Below, piece after piece: positions 45,587 through 57,503 of a stretch of 64,000 nt of DNA (the first letter of the stretch is position 1; each line of letters starts with the position of its first letter). Made by a program: the position numbers and the translations under genes. Under the pieces are notes generated by a model. That model was not told the DNA's origin and made no database searches. It saw only the letters and a program-made list of their open reading frames with translations. This DNA comes from Gordonia mangrovi (GTDB lineage Bacteria > Actinomycetota > Actinomycetes > Mycobacteriales > Mycobacteriaceae), in NCBI RefSeq assembly GCF_024734075.1, contig NZ_CP102850.1:558001-622000 (forward strand), written 5' to 3'.

Positions 45587-46906
45587 TCATGCAGCCCGAC
45601 GCTGCGATACCGCAGCTGCCGACGCGGCGGTCGCCCGCTTGCGGCGTCCGCGCGTGCGCAGAGCCGCGATCGCCGTGCGCAAACCGCTGCGACGGCCGCT
45701 CACCGGGTCGACCGTGGCCTGCAGACGTGTCCCGTCGGCCAGGTCGGACTTGAACCGGCGCTCGGATGCGGTCTCCGGCGCGTCGTCGACCGTCGCCGTC
45801 AAGTATTTGTTCGGCAGCGACAGTTTGGCGATCGTCCGCCACGCCTTCGCGTACTGCACCGGTAGCGAACCCGTGGTGTAGGGCAGGTCGTACTTCGCGC
45901 ACAACTCCTGCACCCGCACCGAGATCTCCGGCAGTCGATTGCTCGGCAGGTCCGGGAATATATGATGCTCGATCTGGTACGACAGGTTGCCGCTCATGAA
46001 GCCGAGCACCGGACCGGACCGGAAGTTGGCGCTGCCGAGCATCTGGCGCAGGTACCACTCGGCCTGCGTCTCACTGTCGACGTCCTGCTTGGTGAATTTC
46101 TCCGCGCCGTCCGGGAAGTGCCCGCAGAAGATCACCGCGTTGGTCCACACATTGCGGATCACATTGGCCATCAGGTTCGCCGAGGCGGCCTTGCCAAAGG
46201 TACGAACGTAGCCGGTGCGATGTCCCGTGGCCGCACTCACCATCGCCGGGTACACGACGTAGTCCTTGGCGACCTGCTTGCCGATCTTCTTGCCGACGTC
46301 GGCCAGGTCGCGCTGGAACTGCTCCTTGGCCTCCGGCGTCCGCCGCTTCTTGCCCAACTCCAGGTGCTGAACGGCGACACCGTATTCGAAGAGCAACGCG
46401 AGCAGCGTGTTGTAGGCCAGGTTTCCCAGATAGAACGGCCGCCAACGCTGATCGCGCGTCACGCGCAGCAGGCCATAGCCCACGTCGTCATCCATGCCGA
46501 GCACATTCGTGTACTTGTGATGGATGTAGTTGTGGGTGTGCTTCCAGTGCGCCGACGGATCGGTGTTGTCCCACTCCCAGGTGGTCGAATGCACCTCGGG
46601 GTCGTTCATCCAGTCCCACTGACCGTGCATGACGTTGTGGCCGAGTTCCATGTTCTCGACGATCTTGGCGACACCCAGCGCACCGGCGCCCGCCCACCAC
46701 GCCGATCGCTTGGTCGAGCCGAAGATCAGACCGCGTCCGAGCAGCTCCATACCGCGTTGGAAACGGATCGTGTTGCGGATGTAGCGGGCGTCGCGTTCCC
46801 CGCGATCGGCCTCGATATCGACGCGGATGGCGTCGAGCTCACGCCCGAGCGCAGCGACGTCGGCGTCGGTCAGATGGGCGTACTCGGGGATGTCGGTGAT
46901 CGCCAT
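45587..46906 (-). CDS. DesA3-type membrane fatty acyl-CoA desaturase, second copy
   Basis: The 439-residue paralogue of the preceding desaturase has the same N-terminus (MAITDIPEYAHLTDADVAALG) and histidine boxes HNVMH, HNYIHH and QIEHH. It has an insertion around TGHRTGYVRTFGKAAS and a basic C-terminal tail (LRTRGRRKRATAASAAA). I chose the start at 46906, which matches the sister protein; the longer frame reads into the operator. The palindrome at 46971 lies 65 bp upstream. It is first in the desaturase pair and probably shares a transcript with the second gene. Confidence 0.92.
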   Translation of the reverse strand: MAITDIPEYAHLTDADVAALGRELDAIRVDIEADRGERDARYIRNTIRFQRGMELLGRGLIFGSTKRSAWWAGAGALGVAKIVENMELGHNVMHGQWDWMNDPEVHSTTWEWDNTDPSAHWKHTHNYIHHKYTNVLGMDDDVGYGLLRVTRDQRWRPFYLGNLAYNTLLALLFEYGVAVQHLELGKKRRTPEAKEQFQRDLADVGKKIGKQVAKDYVVYPAMVSAATGHRTGYVRTFGKAASANLMANVIRNVWTNAVIFCGHFPDGAEKFTKQDVDSETQAEWYLRQMLGSANFRSGPVLGFMSGNLSYQIEHHIFPDLPSNRLPEISVRVQELCAKYDLPYTTGSLPVQYAKAWRTIAKLSLPNKYLTATVDDAPETASERRFKSDLADGTRLQATVDPVSGRRSGLRTAIAALRTRGRRKRATAASAAAVSQRRAA

Positions 46907-46970
46907 GAGCCCTCCCGGGTGTCGTCGAGACATGTGATGGTCTGGCCGACGAGCCGACCTACCATTCCGT

Positions 46971-46990
46971 AACCTACGCAAGCGTAGGTT
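46971..46990. promoter_or_regulatory. Palindromic operator before the desaturase pair
   Basis: AACCTACGCAAGCGTAGGTT has perfect 9-bp arms around AA and lies in the desaturase promoter region. A near copy precedes the reductase gene (49448-49467). The form suggests a TetR-family lipid-responsive repressor, whose gene is not in the window. Confidence 0.7.
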
Positions 46991-47061
46991 GCCGGGAGCA
47001 GCCATGTCCACCCCTTGCCGAGATCACGGCAGGAATGTGACCGAGCGCACGCCGATCGACG

Positions 47062-48159
47062 TCAGGCGTCGTCGCGTAGCAACTCGTAGCCGACGAGGTC
47101 CTCGAGGACTCCTGCCGATTTCGCAGCCAACGGTTGGGTGCCGAACTCGTGCAGGCCGGCACGTCGGGCCAGCGCCTTGCTGCCCTCGTTGGAGTCGGCG
47201 GCGAACATCGTCATCCGGCGGATGTCGAGGACGTCGAAACAATGCCGGACAGCTGCCGGGAAGGTTTCCCCGAGGACGCCGTGCCCGCGGGCATCCGGAT
47301 GGGTGTAGAAGCCGATCTCGGCCCCGGTGACGTCGTTGATCTCGAAGATCGAGATATCACCCAGATACGTGTCGGACTCGAGGTCGGCGACCGCCCAGGT
47401 ACACGTCTCCCCGCGCGCGGCCGTCCACCACTTTCGGGTGCGTTCGGCGGCGGCGTGCTCGATCAACAGCGGATCGGGTCGTCCGAACAGGTATTTGCGC
47501 GATATCGGATCGTCTAGGGTCTGCCGTATCCGCTCGTCATCGGTCTCGGCGAGCGGACGCAACCGGAACCGCTCGGTCTCGAATGTCGTGGCATGCCACG
47601 TCGACTTCGGCGCGAAATCGTCGCCGGCACGCCATTTCGCGCACCACGCGTCGACGACTTTGCTGTTCATCTCGAGCCAGTCGGGGATCTTGGCGGTCAG
47701 GGTGAACCCGCAGCTGTGTGCGGTACGCAGACTCGCGAGATTGCCCTCCTCGGCCTGCCACCGCACCACCTCGACATCGCGATGGGCGACGGCGTACTCC
47801 ATCGCGAGAATGATCGCCCGGCGGGCCAGACCCTGGCCACGGGCATCCGGATGCAGGACGAAGCCGATCTCGACGATGCGACCCGAACCGGTCAGATCCA
47901 CACTGCCGACGAATCGGCCCTCGTGCTCGATTGCCCAGGTCAACGCATCGCCGGACACCCACCCGGCGCGCGCTCCGGCGATATATCGTTCGGCATCGGC
48001 GCGACCGTACGGCGAGGGCATCTTGGCCCACCGCATAGTCAGCGGGTCGGTGGCGTATTCCACCACACGCTCAACGTCCGCGGACGAGTGTGCCCGTAGC
48101 GTGACGACGTCGTCGGACAGGACGGGAACTTCCATGGTCTGGGTCAGTTCAGCGCGCAC
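47062..48159 (-). CDS. Double-domain GNAT acetyltransferase
   Basis: The 365-residue protein has two tandem GNAT folds, about 12-165 and 190-355. Each has the RimJ/RimL-type acetyl-CoA pattern: EIGFVLHPDARGQGLARRAI in the first and EIGFYTHPDARGHGVLGETF in the second. The first has the standard GQGLA loop; the second has GHGVL and may be weaker. The substrate is unknown. The GTG start at 48159 has GGAGGA 7 nt upstream. It lies between the reductase and desaturase genes on the same strand. Confidence 0.87.
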   Translation of the reverse strand: MRAELTQTMEVPVLSDDVVTLRAHSSADVERVVEYATDPLTMRWAKMPSPYGRADAERYIAGARAGWVSGDALTWAIEHEGRFVGSVDLTGSGRIVEIGFVLHPDARGQGLARRAIILAMEYAVAHRDVEVVRWQAEEGNLASLRTAHSCGFTLTAKIPDWLEMNSKVVDAWCAKWRAGDDFAPKSTWHATTFETERFRLRPLAETDDERIRQTLDDPISRKYLFGRPDPLLIEHAAAERTRKWWTAARGETCTWAVADLESDTYLGDISIFEINDVTGAEIGFYTHPDARGHGVLGETFPAAVRHCFDVLDIRRMTMFAADSNEGSKALARRAGLHEFGTQPLAAKSAGVLEDLVGYELLRDDA

Positions 48160-48271
48160 GCGGATCTCCTCCGTGGTCGACTACCGGCCATCTCCCCGAG
48201 CCTATCGCGAACCGAACACGGCGCCGAGTCGAAACAGGCGAGTCAAAACAGGGAGCTCCGCGGCCACGTTC

Positions 48272-49393
48272 TCACACGTCGAGCGTGCAGTCCCCCGCCG
48301 CGACACTGACACAGGTCTGGATGCGCTCACCCTCCACGTGCTCCACACCCGACCGGAGGTCGCGCACACACCCCTGGTCCAACATGACCACGCAACTCTG
48401 ACAGATGCCCATCCGGCATCCGAACGGCATCAGCACCCCGGCCGATTCGCCCGCCTCGAGCAGAGTCGTGGCCCCGTCGGCCGGCGTTTTCGCACCCGAG
48501 CGACCGAAGGTGACTGTTCCGCCGCGGGCGCCGACCGCGCCTCGTTCGAGGGCAAACCGTTCGATGTGCAGTGCGTCATCGACACCGGCGGCGGCGAACA
48601 TGCTCTGCACAGAATCGAGGAACCCTGCCGGACCACAGGCCCAGGTCTGCCGGTCACGCCAATCAGGGACCACCTCGGCGAACCGGTCGGCTGTGAGCTG
48701 ACCGTCGGTGCGGGTGTACTGCAGGTGCAGATCGATCAGGCCGTCGGCGGCCAGCGCGGCGAGTTCGTCGGCGAACAGCAGGTCACCCTCCGACGGCGCC
48801 GAATGCACCAGGCGGATGTCGGTGCGCTGCCCGCGGTGCCGAATGGTCCGCAGCATCGCCATGATCGGCGTGATACCGCTTCCGGCCGTGGCGAACAGGA
48901 CCTTTGCCGGCAGCGGTGCAGGCAGCACGAACTCACCGCGCGGCGCCGCGAGTCGAACGACGGTGCCCGGTCGCAGGCCATTGACCAAGTGGGAGGAGAG
49001 AAACCCCTCCGGCATCGCCTTCACCGTGATGGAGATGATCCGGTCGTCGCGACCACCGGCGGTGACCGGTACCGACGTCAGCGAGTACGAGCGCCAGGTC
49101 CACCGGCCTTCCATGAGGACACCGATGCCCACATACTGTCCCGGCTGATAGTCGAACGAGAACCCCCATCCGGGCCGGATGCGGATGGTTGCCGAATCCT
49201 CGGTCTCGGCGGTCACCGAGACGACCTTGCCGCGCAGTTCGCGGGCCGACCAGAGCGGATTGGCCAGATGCAGGTAGTCGTCGGGCAGCAGTGGCGTGGT
49301 GATCCGGGCGACTGCGGCCCGCGCCCACTGCGCACCCCGACTCCGTGCCGCGACACCCGCCACCGGTTCCTCGAACCTTTCGAGCCAGCCCAC
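48272..49393 (-). CDS. Ferredoxin-type flavin reductase, electron donor to the desaturases
   Basis: The 373-residue protein has an FAD domain with RSYSLTS (101-107), an NAD domain with [14 protein letters not shown], and a C-terminal [2Fe-2S] domain with Cys326, Cys331, Cys334 and Cys361. This layout is that of Rv3230c, which passes electrons from NAD(P)H to DesA3 in M. tuberculosis. It has its own promoter with a palindrome like that of the desaturase pair, so supply of electrons and desaturase are probably co-regulated. Confidence 0.92.
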   Translation of the reverse strand: MGWLERFEEPVAGVAARSRGAQWARAAVARITTPLLPDDYLHLANPLWSARELRGKVVSVTAETEDSATIRIRPGWGFSFDYQPGQYVGIGVLMEGRWTWRSYSLTSVPVTAGGRDDRIISITVKAMPEGFLSSHLVNGLRPGTVVRLAAPRGEFVLPAPLPAKVLFATAGSGITPIMAMLRTIRHRGQRTDIRLVHSAPSEGDLLFADELAALAADGLIDLHLQYTRTDGQLTADRFAEVVPDWRDRQTWACGPAGFLDSVQSMFAAAGVDDALHIERFALERGAVGARGGTVTFGRSGAKTPADGATTLLEAGESAGVLMPFGCRMGICQSCVVMLDQGCVRDLRSGVEHVEGERIQTCVSVAAGDCTLDV

Positions 49394-49447
49394 CTGTGCA
49401 CCACCTCACCCGTGACCGACGGTCACGCTCGACACCCTTACGGCGAC

Positions 49448-49467
49448 AACTTACGGTTCCGTAGGTT
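49448..49467. promoter_or_regulatory. Palindromic operator before the reductase gene
   Basis: AACTTACGGTTCCGTAGGTT has 9-bp arms with one mismatch around TT. It shares the AACxTACG/CGTAGGTT frame with the site at 46971. It lies about 55 bp upstream of the reductase start. Confidence 0.68.
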
Positions 49468-49494
49468 ACGCGACCGCCGCCGGGCAGCCAACCG

Positions 49495-50061
49495 TCAGAG
49501 GAGTTCGAGCAGGAAGGGCAACTCCTGGGTGGCGTACCAGGCGAGGTCGAAGTCCTCCACATCGCCGACGGCGAGTTCGGCGTCCTGATCGCCGAGGTCG
49601 GCGGCATCGATCACCACCACCGCTGCGCGCACCTTGTCCTCGGCCTCGGCTACGTCGACATGCACCGACGCGATGTCGCGCAATGGTACCGGCCCGTTGA
49701 TGCGGACCACCGCGTCGTCGAGTTCCGGATGCAACGCCACGTCGGCGACATCGGCGGCGACCACCACGCGACGCGGGGGAAGTCTCGGGGTGTCGCCCGG
49801 TGCGGTCGTGAGTTCGTCGGCCGTCAGATCGGCCTCGGCGGCGTCGTCACCGGGCTCGGGGGCCTCACCCGCAAGCAGCCGCAACGAGGCACGCGCGGCC
49901 TCTCGCATCGCCACCTCGGCGAGCTCCTCGTCGTCACCGGCGACAAACGACTCGCGCAAGGTCGGGGTCAGCGCGAACCCGGTACCGCCGATCGCCCGGA
50001 TCTCGCCGACCTCGTTGAGCTCCATCAGCATTGCCAGCGTCGCCGGCAAGTACACCCTCAT
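49495..50061 (-). CDS. Conserved actinobacterial protein of unknown function (Rv3231c-like)
   Basis: The 188-residue protein begins MRVYLPATLAMLMELNEVGEI and has ALTPTLRESF near 32-41, features I associate with a small conserved actinobacterial family next to the desaturase reductase (Rv3231c position). A central Asp/Glu-rich linker precedes a second domain ending in EDFDLAWYATQELPFLLELL. No catalytic motif is seen. I chose the start at 50061 because GAGGG lies 9 nt upstream; a start 3 codons earlier leaves no spacing. The function is unknown. Confidence 0.72.
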   Translation of the reverse strand: MRVYLPATLAMLMELNEVGEIRAIGGTGFALTPTLRESFVAGDDEELAEVAMREAARASLRLLAGEAPEPGDDAAEADLTADELTTAPGDTPRLPPRRVVVAADVADVALHPELDDAVVRINGPVPLRDIASVHVDVAEAEDKVRAAVVVIDAADLGDQDAELAVGDVEDFDLAWYATQELPFLLELL

Positions 50062-50224
50062 CGCACACATCCCTCGACCAACTCGGCACCCCTGCTTCTG
50101 GCGTCATACGAAGACAGTGGATGAAACGCATCGTCGACGCACGCCGCCAGATCAGTTCACCACCCTATCGGTCAGCGGCGCGACATCGAGCGAGACAGGG
50201 CATGGGCGGCGTCTGGCGCGTCGG

Positions 50225-51793
50225 TCACTTGGTGGCCAGCAGTTCCTCGTAGGCCTCGGTCACGTAGTCGGTCATGGCCGGTAGATCGTTCATGACACCG
50301 CGATCGGCGATGAAGGCGAACTGCAGGTTGTCGCGGTAGTCGGTGATGCTGATGGCCAGCGCCCGCTGGGCCATCAGCGTCGGGATCGCATACATCTCCG
50401 ACACCGGGCACCCGCGGACGAACTTGTCGGCGACCGGCGACGTCCCCATCCCGATCGGGACGTTGTAGGCGCGCCGGTTGAGGCTGCGGAAAGCCCGCGA
50501 GCTCAGCTCCGGAAACGGCACCACACCCAGTTCGGACAGGATTGGTTGCGGACCCATCGACAGTCGCCGCGATGACTGCGCATACCGATTGGCCAGGCCC
50601 GCCACCTGGGCCAGACGCACCGCCGGATTATCTTCGCCGACCGGCAGATCGGTCACGAAACTCGGTTTGCCGACGGCGATCCAGCGAGCAGCCAGGTCGA
50701 GGCGCCGCTCCACACCGGGGTCGCGTGCCGACAACGGAAGCACCACGCGGACCGTGTCGGCGGCGCTCACCGACTCGTCGAAGGACAGCATCCACCGACG
50801 CATCACACCGGAGATGATCGCCAACTCGACGTCGTTGACGGTGCAGTCATAACGGTCTGCGATCTTGGCGCATCCGCGGCGCGGGACCGAGGCGACCGCG
50901 AAGATCCGCGTCGACGTCGTCGAGGTGTTGAGCGGACTCGACGGCGCCGAGTCGGAGAGTTGCTGGACGATACTGCCGACCCGACGCAGTACATCCTCGG
51001 CGGTGGTGCGCACCTCGGCGACCACCGAGTTGCCATGGACCAGCGAGTCCACCAGATCCCCCGGACGGGAGAAGGCCTCAGCCACTGCGCCCAGGGCCAG
51101 CGACACCGACCCGGGCGGTGCACCGGGCATCCACAGGTCCTCGGCCAGCGGTTCCACGTCGGGCTGGTCGTCGCAGATCGCCTCGCTGATCTCGAGGGCC
51201 GCCTCGTCGTCGACCAGGCACCGGTGGGTCTTGGTGAAGATCGCCTGCTTGCCGTCAGGAAGGCCTTCGATCAGGTACATCTCCCACAGCGGTCTGGTCC
51301 GGTCCAGCGGCCGCGACATGACCCGGGCGATCAGGTCTTGGAGCTGCGCGATGTCCCCGGGGCGCGGCAGTCCGGAGCGTCGGATATGGAAGTTGATGTC
51401 GAAATCGGGGTCATCGACCCAGACCGGTCGTGCCAGACCGAGGGTCACCTCCCGCACCACCTGCCGGTATCGCGGAATCGACTGCAGACGGTTCTCCACC
51501 AACGCGACAAGACTCGGGTAGTCCAGGCTCGGGGTGGTGACGCCGCTGGTCGAGCGACTTTTCGTCCCCCCCGATTTCTTTGCGGAGCCAGGTTTCTTCG
51601 TCGAACCGGAGGTCGCTCTCCGCTGCGCACCGGCAGCCCCGGACGTCGCCGGTGCCGTCGTGACCGCAGTCGCGTCGACGGCAGGCCCCGACTCCGCCGC
51701 ATCGACGATCAGCAACGCTCCGAGGTGAGTCGTCGAACCCGTCTCGTCGAGGAAATAGAACATCGCTTCGCGCGGGGACAGACGGTTGACCAC
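50225..51793 (-). CDS. WS/DGAT-family acyltransferase-like protein with altered active-site motif
   Basis: The 522-residue protein fits the wax ester synthase/diacylglycerol acyltransferase family: MVNRLSPREAMFYFLDE at the start, RPLDRTRPLWEMYLIEGL (161-178), and C-terminal motifs NVPIGMG and ISITDYRDNLQFAF. The catalytic HHxxxDG motif reads HRCLVDD at 190-196, so the second histidine and the glycine are changed. Residues 42-88 are a Ser/Thr/Lys/Gly-rich insert not usual for the family. It sits where tgs3 (Rv3234c) lies in M. tuberculosis. It may be inactive or use different chemistry. The GTG at 51793 gives the canonical N-terminus. Confidence 0.82.
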   Translation of the reverse strand: MVNRLSPREAMFYFLDETGSTTHLGALLIVDAAESGPAVDATAVTTAPATSGAAGAQRRATSGSTKKPGSAKKSGGTKSRSTSGVTTPSLDYPSLVALVENRLQSIPRYRQVVREVTLGLARPVWVDDPDFDINFHIRRSGLPRPGDIAQLQDLIARVMSRPLDRTRPLWEMYLIEGLPDGKQAIFTKTHRCLVDDEAALEISEAICDDQPDVEPLAEDLWMPGAPPGSVSLALGAVAEAFSRPGDLVDSLVHGNSVVAEVRTTAEDVLRRVGSIVQQLSDSAPSSPLNTSTTSTRIFAVASVPRRGCAKIADRYDCTVNDVELAIISGVMRRWMLSFDESVSAADTVRVVLPLSARDPGVERRLDLAARWIAVGKPSFVTDLPVGEDNPAVRLAQVAGLANRYAQSSRRLSMGPQPILSELGVVPFPELSSRAFRSLNRRAYNVPIGMGTSPVADKFVRGCPVSEMYAIPTLMAQRALAISITDYRDNLQFAFIADRGVMNDLPAMTDYVTEAYEELLATK

Positions 51794-51872
51794 GACTGTG
51801 ATCCTAGTGCGGGACGCCGGTGTCCCGCGTCGATGACCGGCGGCCGCTCGCTGGTGGCCACGTGCGCCCGCC

Positions 51873-52427
51873 TCAGACGAGCGTGAAAGCAACCAGTTGC
51901 CAACGGTATTCCACGGCACGGGTGAGTACCGGACGCACAGTGGCCGTGGTGGTACGCACCCGGCACGGCAGTTGTTCGATGCGCGCCGCAAACGCCCGCA
52001 CGCGTTCTCCGCGGCGATAGCTGCCGAAGATCTCGGCGGCGCCGGGACCGAGCATCTGCACATGCACCCGCCGCAACGTGGCGGTGTCCCCACTCATGAC
52101 GCCGGGAGGTGTCAGGCGGATGAGCGCGGTGACCTGATCGATGAGGTGAGCAGTCGCGAAACCGTCGAGTTGCCCTACAGTGCGCCGGCGATCGACGATC
52201 TCGAGCACCAGCGTGATCGTGCGGATCGCGAACCGTCGGGCGTCGACGGTCGCCTTCGACAGCGCCCGCCGGGGCGGTACGGTAGCGACCGCGGGTTCGG
52301 CAGGTTCCGATCTCGTCACCACACGTGGTGTGGTTTCGCAGAGAGCACTGCCGGGGACCTCGTCGACAGGACGGGGCAGCGGTTCATAGGGCGGCGCGGG
52401 TCGGATCAGGACTCGAGGGGTCTCCAT
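51873..52427 (-). CDS. Ala/Arg/Pro-rich protein, Rv3235-like
   Basis: About 184 residues. The N-terminal ~65 are Pro/Arg-rich and probably disordered, followed by a compact helical domain (RFAIRTITLVLEIVDRRRTVGQLDGF). The pattern VHVQMLGPGAAEIFGSYRRGERVRAFAARIEQ ends it; a similar small protein lies next to secA in other actinobacteria (Rv3235 family). It is about 100 bp downstream of secA on the same strand. The ATG at 52427 is chosen; a GTG at 52442 is possible. No function is known to me. Confidence 0.7.
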   Translation of the reverse strand: METPRVLIRPAPPYEPLPRPVDEVPGSALCETTPRVVTRSEPAEPAVATVPPRRALSKATVDARRFAIRTITLVLEIVDRRRTVGQLDGFATAHLIDQVTALIRLTPPGVMSGDTATLRRVHVQMLGPGAAEIFGSYRRGERVRAFAARIEQLPCRVRTTTATVRPVLTRAVEYRWQLVAFTLV

Positions 52428-52526
52428 AAGAATCGGACGCACCAGCGCGCCCGACGGTTCCGTTTTCCCGAGAAGTTTCTGCGCAGAGTCCGCACCCGCG
52501 GCTGTCTCGCGACCGACGACACTACG

Positions 52527-55376
<2,850 letters not shown>

Positions 55377-55414
55377 CGTGGATCGAGTCCCTCACTCATG
55401 TCGACAACACACGA

Positions 55415-55446
55415 AATCCGGCCTGCAACGCAGTACAGACCGGATT
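55415..55446. terminator. Hairpin between hpf and secA
   Basis: AATCCGG (55415-55421) pairs with CCGGATT (55440-55446), with partial extension inside (CTG/CAG). It lies in the 109-bp gap after hpf and could attenuate or end hpf transcription before secA. The stem is short. Confidence 0.4.
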
Positions 55447-55485
55447 CCATGGTACTCAGGTCGCCTTAGCGCAACCTGATCGGTG

Positions 55486-56292
55486 TCACGCGAGCCTGAT
55501 CAACCCATAGTCGAAGGCATGACGCCGATAGACCACCGATGGCCGGTCGGTCTCCTTGTCGTGGAACAAGAAAAAGTCGTGCCCGACGAGTTCCATCTCG
55601 TAGAGCGCGTCGTCGACCGACATCGGGACCGCCTCGTGCTCTTTGACGCGGACGACCTGACCGGGTTCGTGCAGTTCGACGCCGTCATCCCACTCGTCGG
55701 CGGCTGCGTCGTCGTCCGTTTCGGGTTGGGCACTGAGCTGGCCGTCACGAAGCGGGGGCGCGCCGATCTCGGTGGCCTCGGCCACCGACAGGGGGCGGCG
55801 GTTGCCATAGGACACCCGCCGGCGATCCTTCACCCGACGAAGTCGGGATTCCAGTTTGTCCAGCGCGGCCTCGAGTGCGGCGTAGAAGTTCTCGCCACAC
55901 GCCTGGGCGCGGGCCTTGGGTCCCTTGCCGACCGCGGTGATCTCGACCTGTTGACAGACCTTGGACTGCCGTCGGTTGCGTTCGTGGTTCAGTTCGACGT
56001 CGAAACGGAAGATGGACGGATCAAAGCGTTCGAGTCGGGCGAGCTTGTCGCCGACGTAGATCCGGTAGTGGTCGGGGATCTCGACGTGGCGTCCACTGAT
56101 GTCGACCTTGGCGGTGGGTTCGGCGGGCTCGTCGGCGGCGACGGTGCCGGCAGGTCGAACGAAGGCAAAACTGGGATCGAAGGCCGCGTCGGTGGGCGGG
56201 CCGGCATTCTTCTGGTTGTCCGTGGTGGATTCGGGGGCTCGATCACCGACCTTCGACTCGCGATGGCCTTTTCGGTGAATGACTGTTGACAT
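55486..56292 (-). CDS. hpf: Ribosome hibernation promoting factor, long form
   Basis: The 268-residue protein inactivates ribosomes in resting cells. The N-terminal S30AE domain (VDISGRHVEIPDHYRIYVGDKLARLERF, about 74-101) binds the small subunit, and the C-terminal domain (VVRVKEHEAVPMSVDDALYEMELVGHDFFLFHDKET) mediates dimerisation, giving 100S particles in long-HPF species. An N-terminal ~70-residue extension is disordered. The ATG at 56292 has a perfect AAGGAGG. The gene lies before secA as in mycobacteria (Rv3241c). Confidence 0.93.
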   Translation of the reverse strand: MSTVIHRKGHRESKVGDRAPESTTDNQKNAGPPTDAAFDPSFAFVRPAGTVAADEPAEPTAKVDISGRHVEIPDHYRIYVGDKLARLERFDPSIFRFDVELNHERNRRQSKVCQQVEITAVGKGPKARAQACGENFYAALEAALDKLESRLRRVKDRRRVSYGNRRPLSVAEATEIGAPPLRDGQLSAQPETDDDAAADEWDDGVELHEPGQVVRVKEHEAVPMSVDDALYEMELVGHDFFLFHDKETDRPSVVYRRHAFDYGLIRLA

Positions 56293-56738
56293 AAACGACC
56301 TCCTTGTGGTGGTTCCCACCCGAGGACTGCAGGTATACGACGCGACCTGATCCGATCCACCGGTAGAGGCGGCATGATGCCGCTGGCGGAAGACGCCGAT
56401 CGGTGTGAACCACTCACGCATCTGCCGGCGGGCGCTGAGCCCTCAGCAGGAGAGGCTGGGCAGCGACGTCAGACTCGTTGTCGCGCTGACACCTTCGTCG
56501 TCGGTAGGGAATCGAGTCCATGCCAGCCGACGGCTGACACTCAGGGTCAGGGGCCTCACCTCCTCGCGAAAAGCGGTGGCTACCTGTTGTGCCTTCGACC
56601 GTAGCCGGAAGTTCGCCTACTGGCCACGTTTCGGGGCAACAGAGGTGTGTCGCGGTGTTTGTCCACCGGCACCTCGACGCATCCACAGATGTGCGGACGA
56701 CGATCCTGAGGACCGGCGACGCTCGGCATACTCGACCG
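56293..56738. other. Divergent promoter region of hpf and comF
   Basis: This 446-bp gap holds both promoters. On the minus strand TATACC (56332-56337) is a possible -10 element for hpf, and a small GGTGG/CCACC hairpin precedes the hpf ribosome binding site. I see no tRNA or convincing small gene; GC-rich open frames here lack start signals and codon bias. Confidence 0.5.
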
Positions 56739-57440
56739 ATGACCCGACGCCGCACCGCCCTCACCGCACGAGCGGCCGAGGTGGTGCGATCGGGGGTCGA
56801 CCTGATGATCCCGACGCACTGCGGCGGCTGCGAGCTGCCGGGGATCGGGTGGTGCCCCCGCTGCACCGCGGCGCTGGCCGACTCCCCCGTGCGACTCGAG
56901 CCACGCGTGGAGGTCGGTGCGGGCGCATGGGCGCTCGGCCGCTATCGCGGGCCACATCGGAGTGCGCTGATCGCGGTCAAAGAACACGGCCGTCGCGATC
57001 TGGTCGGAGCCCTCGGTGACGCACTGGCGAGCGGGCTGTTGACGCTTGCGGACTGGGGCGAGATCCCCGACCACCACACCTTGACGCTGATCCCGGCACC
57101 GACCCGGGCCTCGTCGGCCCGACGTCGTGGCGGGGATCCGGTGACCGCCATCGCACGCGCCACCGCAGCTCGACTCGGCCCCCGGGTGCAGGTCGCCGAT
57201 CTGCTCGTGACCGCATCGCGGGCGGCGGACTCGGCCGGCCTCGACGCACGCGGGCGGGTCGCCAACCTCACCGGTGCCGTCCGGGTGCGCCGGCGGATGC
57301 GCAATCGCCCGTGTCCGGACGGCACGCTGGTGCTGGTCGACGACATCCTCACCACCGGCGCGACCGCCGCCGAGTCGTCGCGGGTACTCGCCGCCCACGG
57401 CCTGCACGTGGCTGCGGTCGTCGTGATCGCCGGCGCCTGA
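56739..57440 (+). CDS. ComF-family phosphoribosyltransferase-like protein
   Basis: The 233-residue protein has an N-terminal zinc-finger-like module with Cys28, Cys31, Cys39 and Cys42, and a C-terminal type I PRTase fold with the PRPP loop VLVDDILTTGATAAE. ComF proteins are linked to DNA uptake and repair, but the reaction is uncertain. I chose the start MTRRRTALTA at 56739. In M. tuberculosis the equivalent Rv3242c runs in the same direction as hpf and lpqB; here it points the opposite way. Confidence 0.86.
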   Translation: MTRRRTALTARAAEVVRSGVDLMIPTHCGGCELPGIGWCPRCTAALADSPVRLEPRVEVGAGAWALGRYRGPHRSALIAVKEHGRRDLVGALGDALASGLLTLADWGEIPDHHTLTLIPAPTRASSARRRGGDPVTAIARATAARLGPRVQVADLLVTASRAADSAGLDARGRVANLTGAVRVRRRMRNRPCPDGTLVLVDDILTTGATAAESSRVLAAHGLHVAAVVVIAGA

Positions 57441-57503
57441 CGGTGCCCCGGGCTGCGCCGGGCTGCGCCGGGCAACCGTGGTCAGGACCTGCGGCACCGG
57501 CGG

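Noticed and set aside
47327..49588. A 753-codon + strand open frame
   Set aside because: It is antisense to the GNAT and reductase genes, which have clear domains. Its composition is Arg/Ser/Pro-rich shadow sequence.
56293..56738. Riboswitch or small RNA before hpf
   Set aside because: Only short hairpins are visible, with no known aptamer pattern. The evidence is too weak to call.
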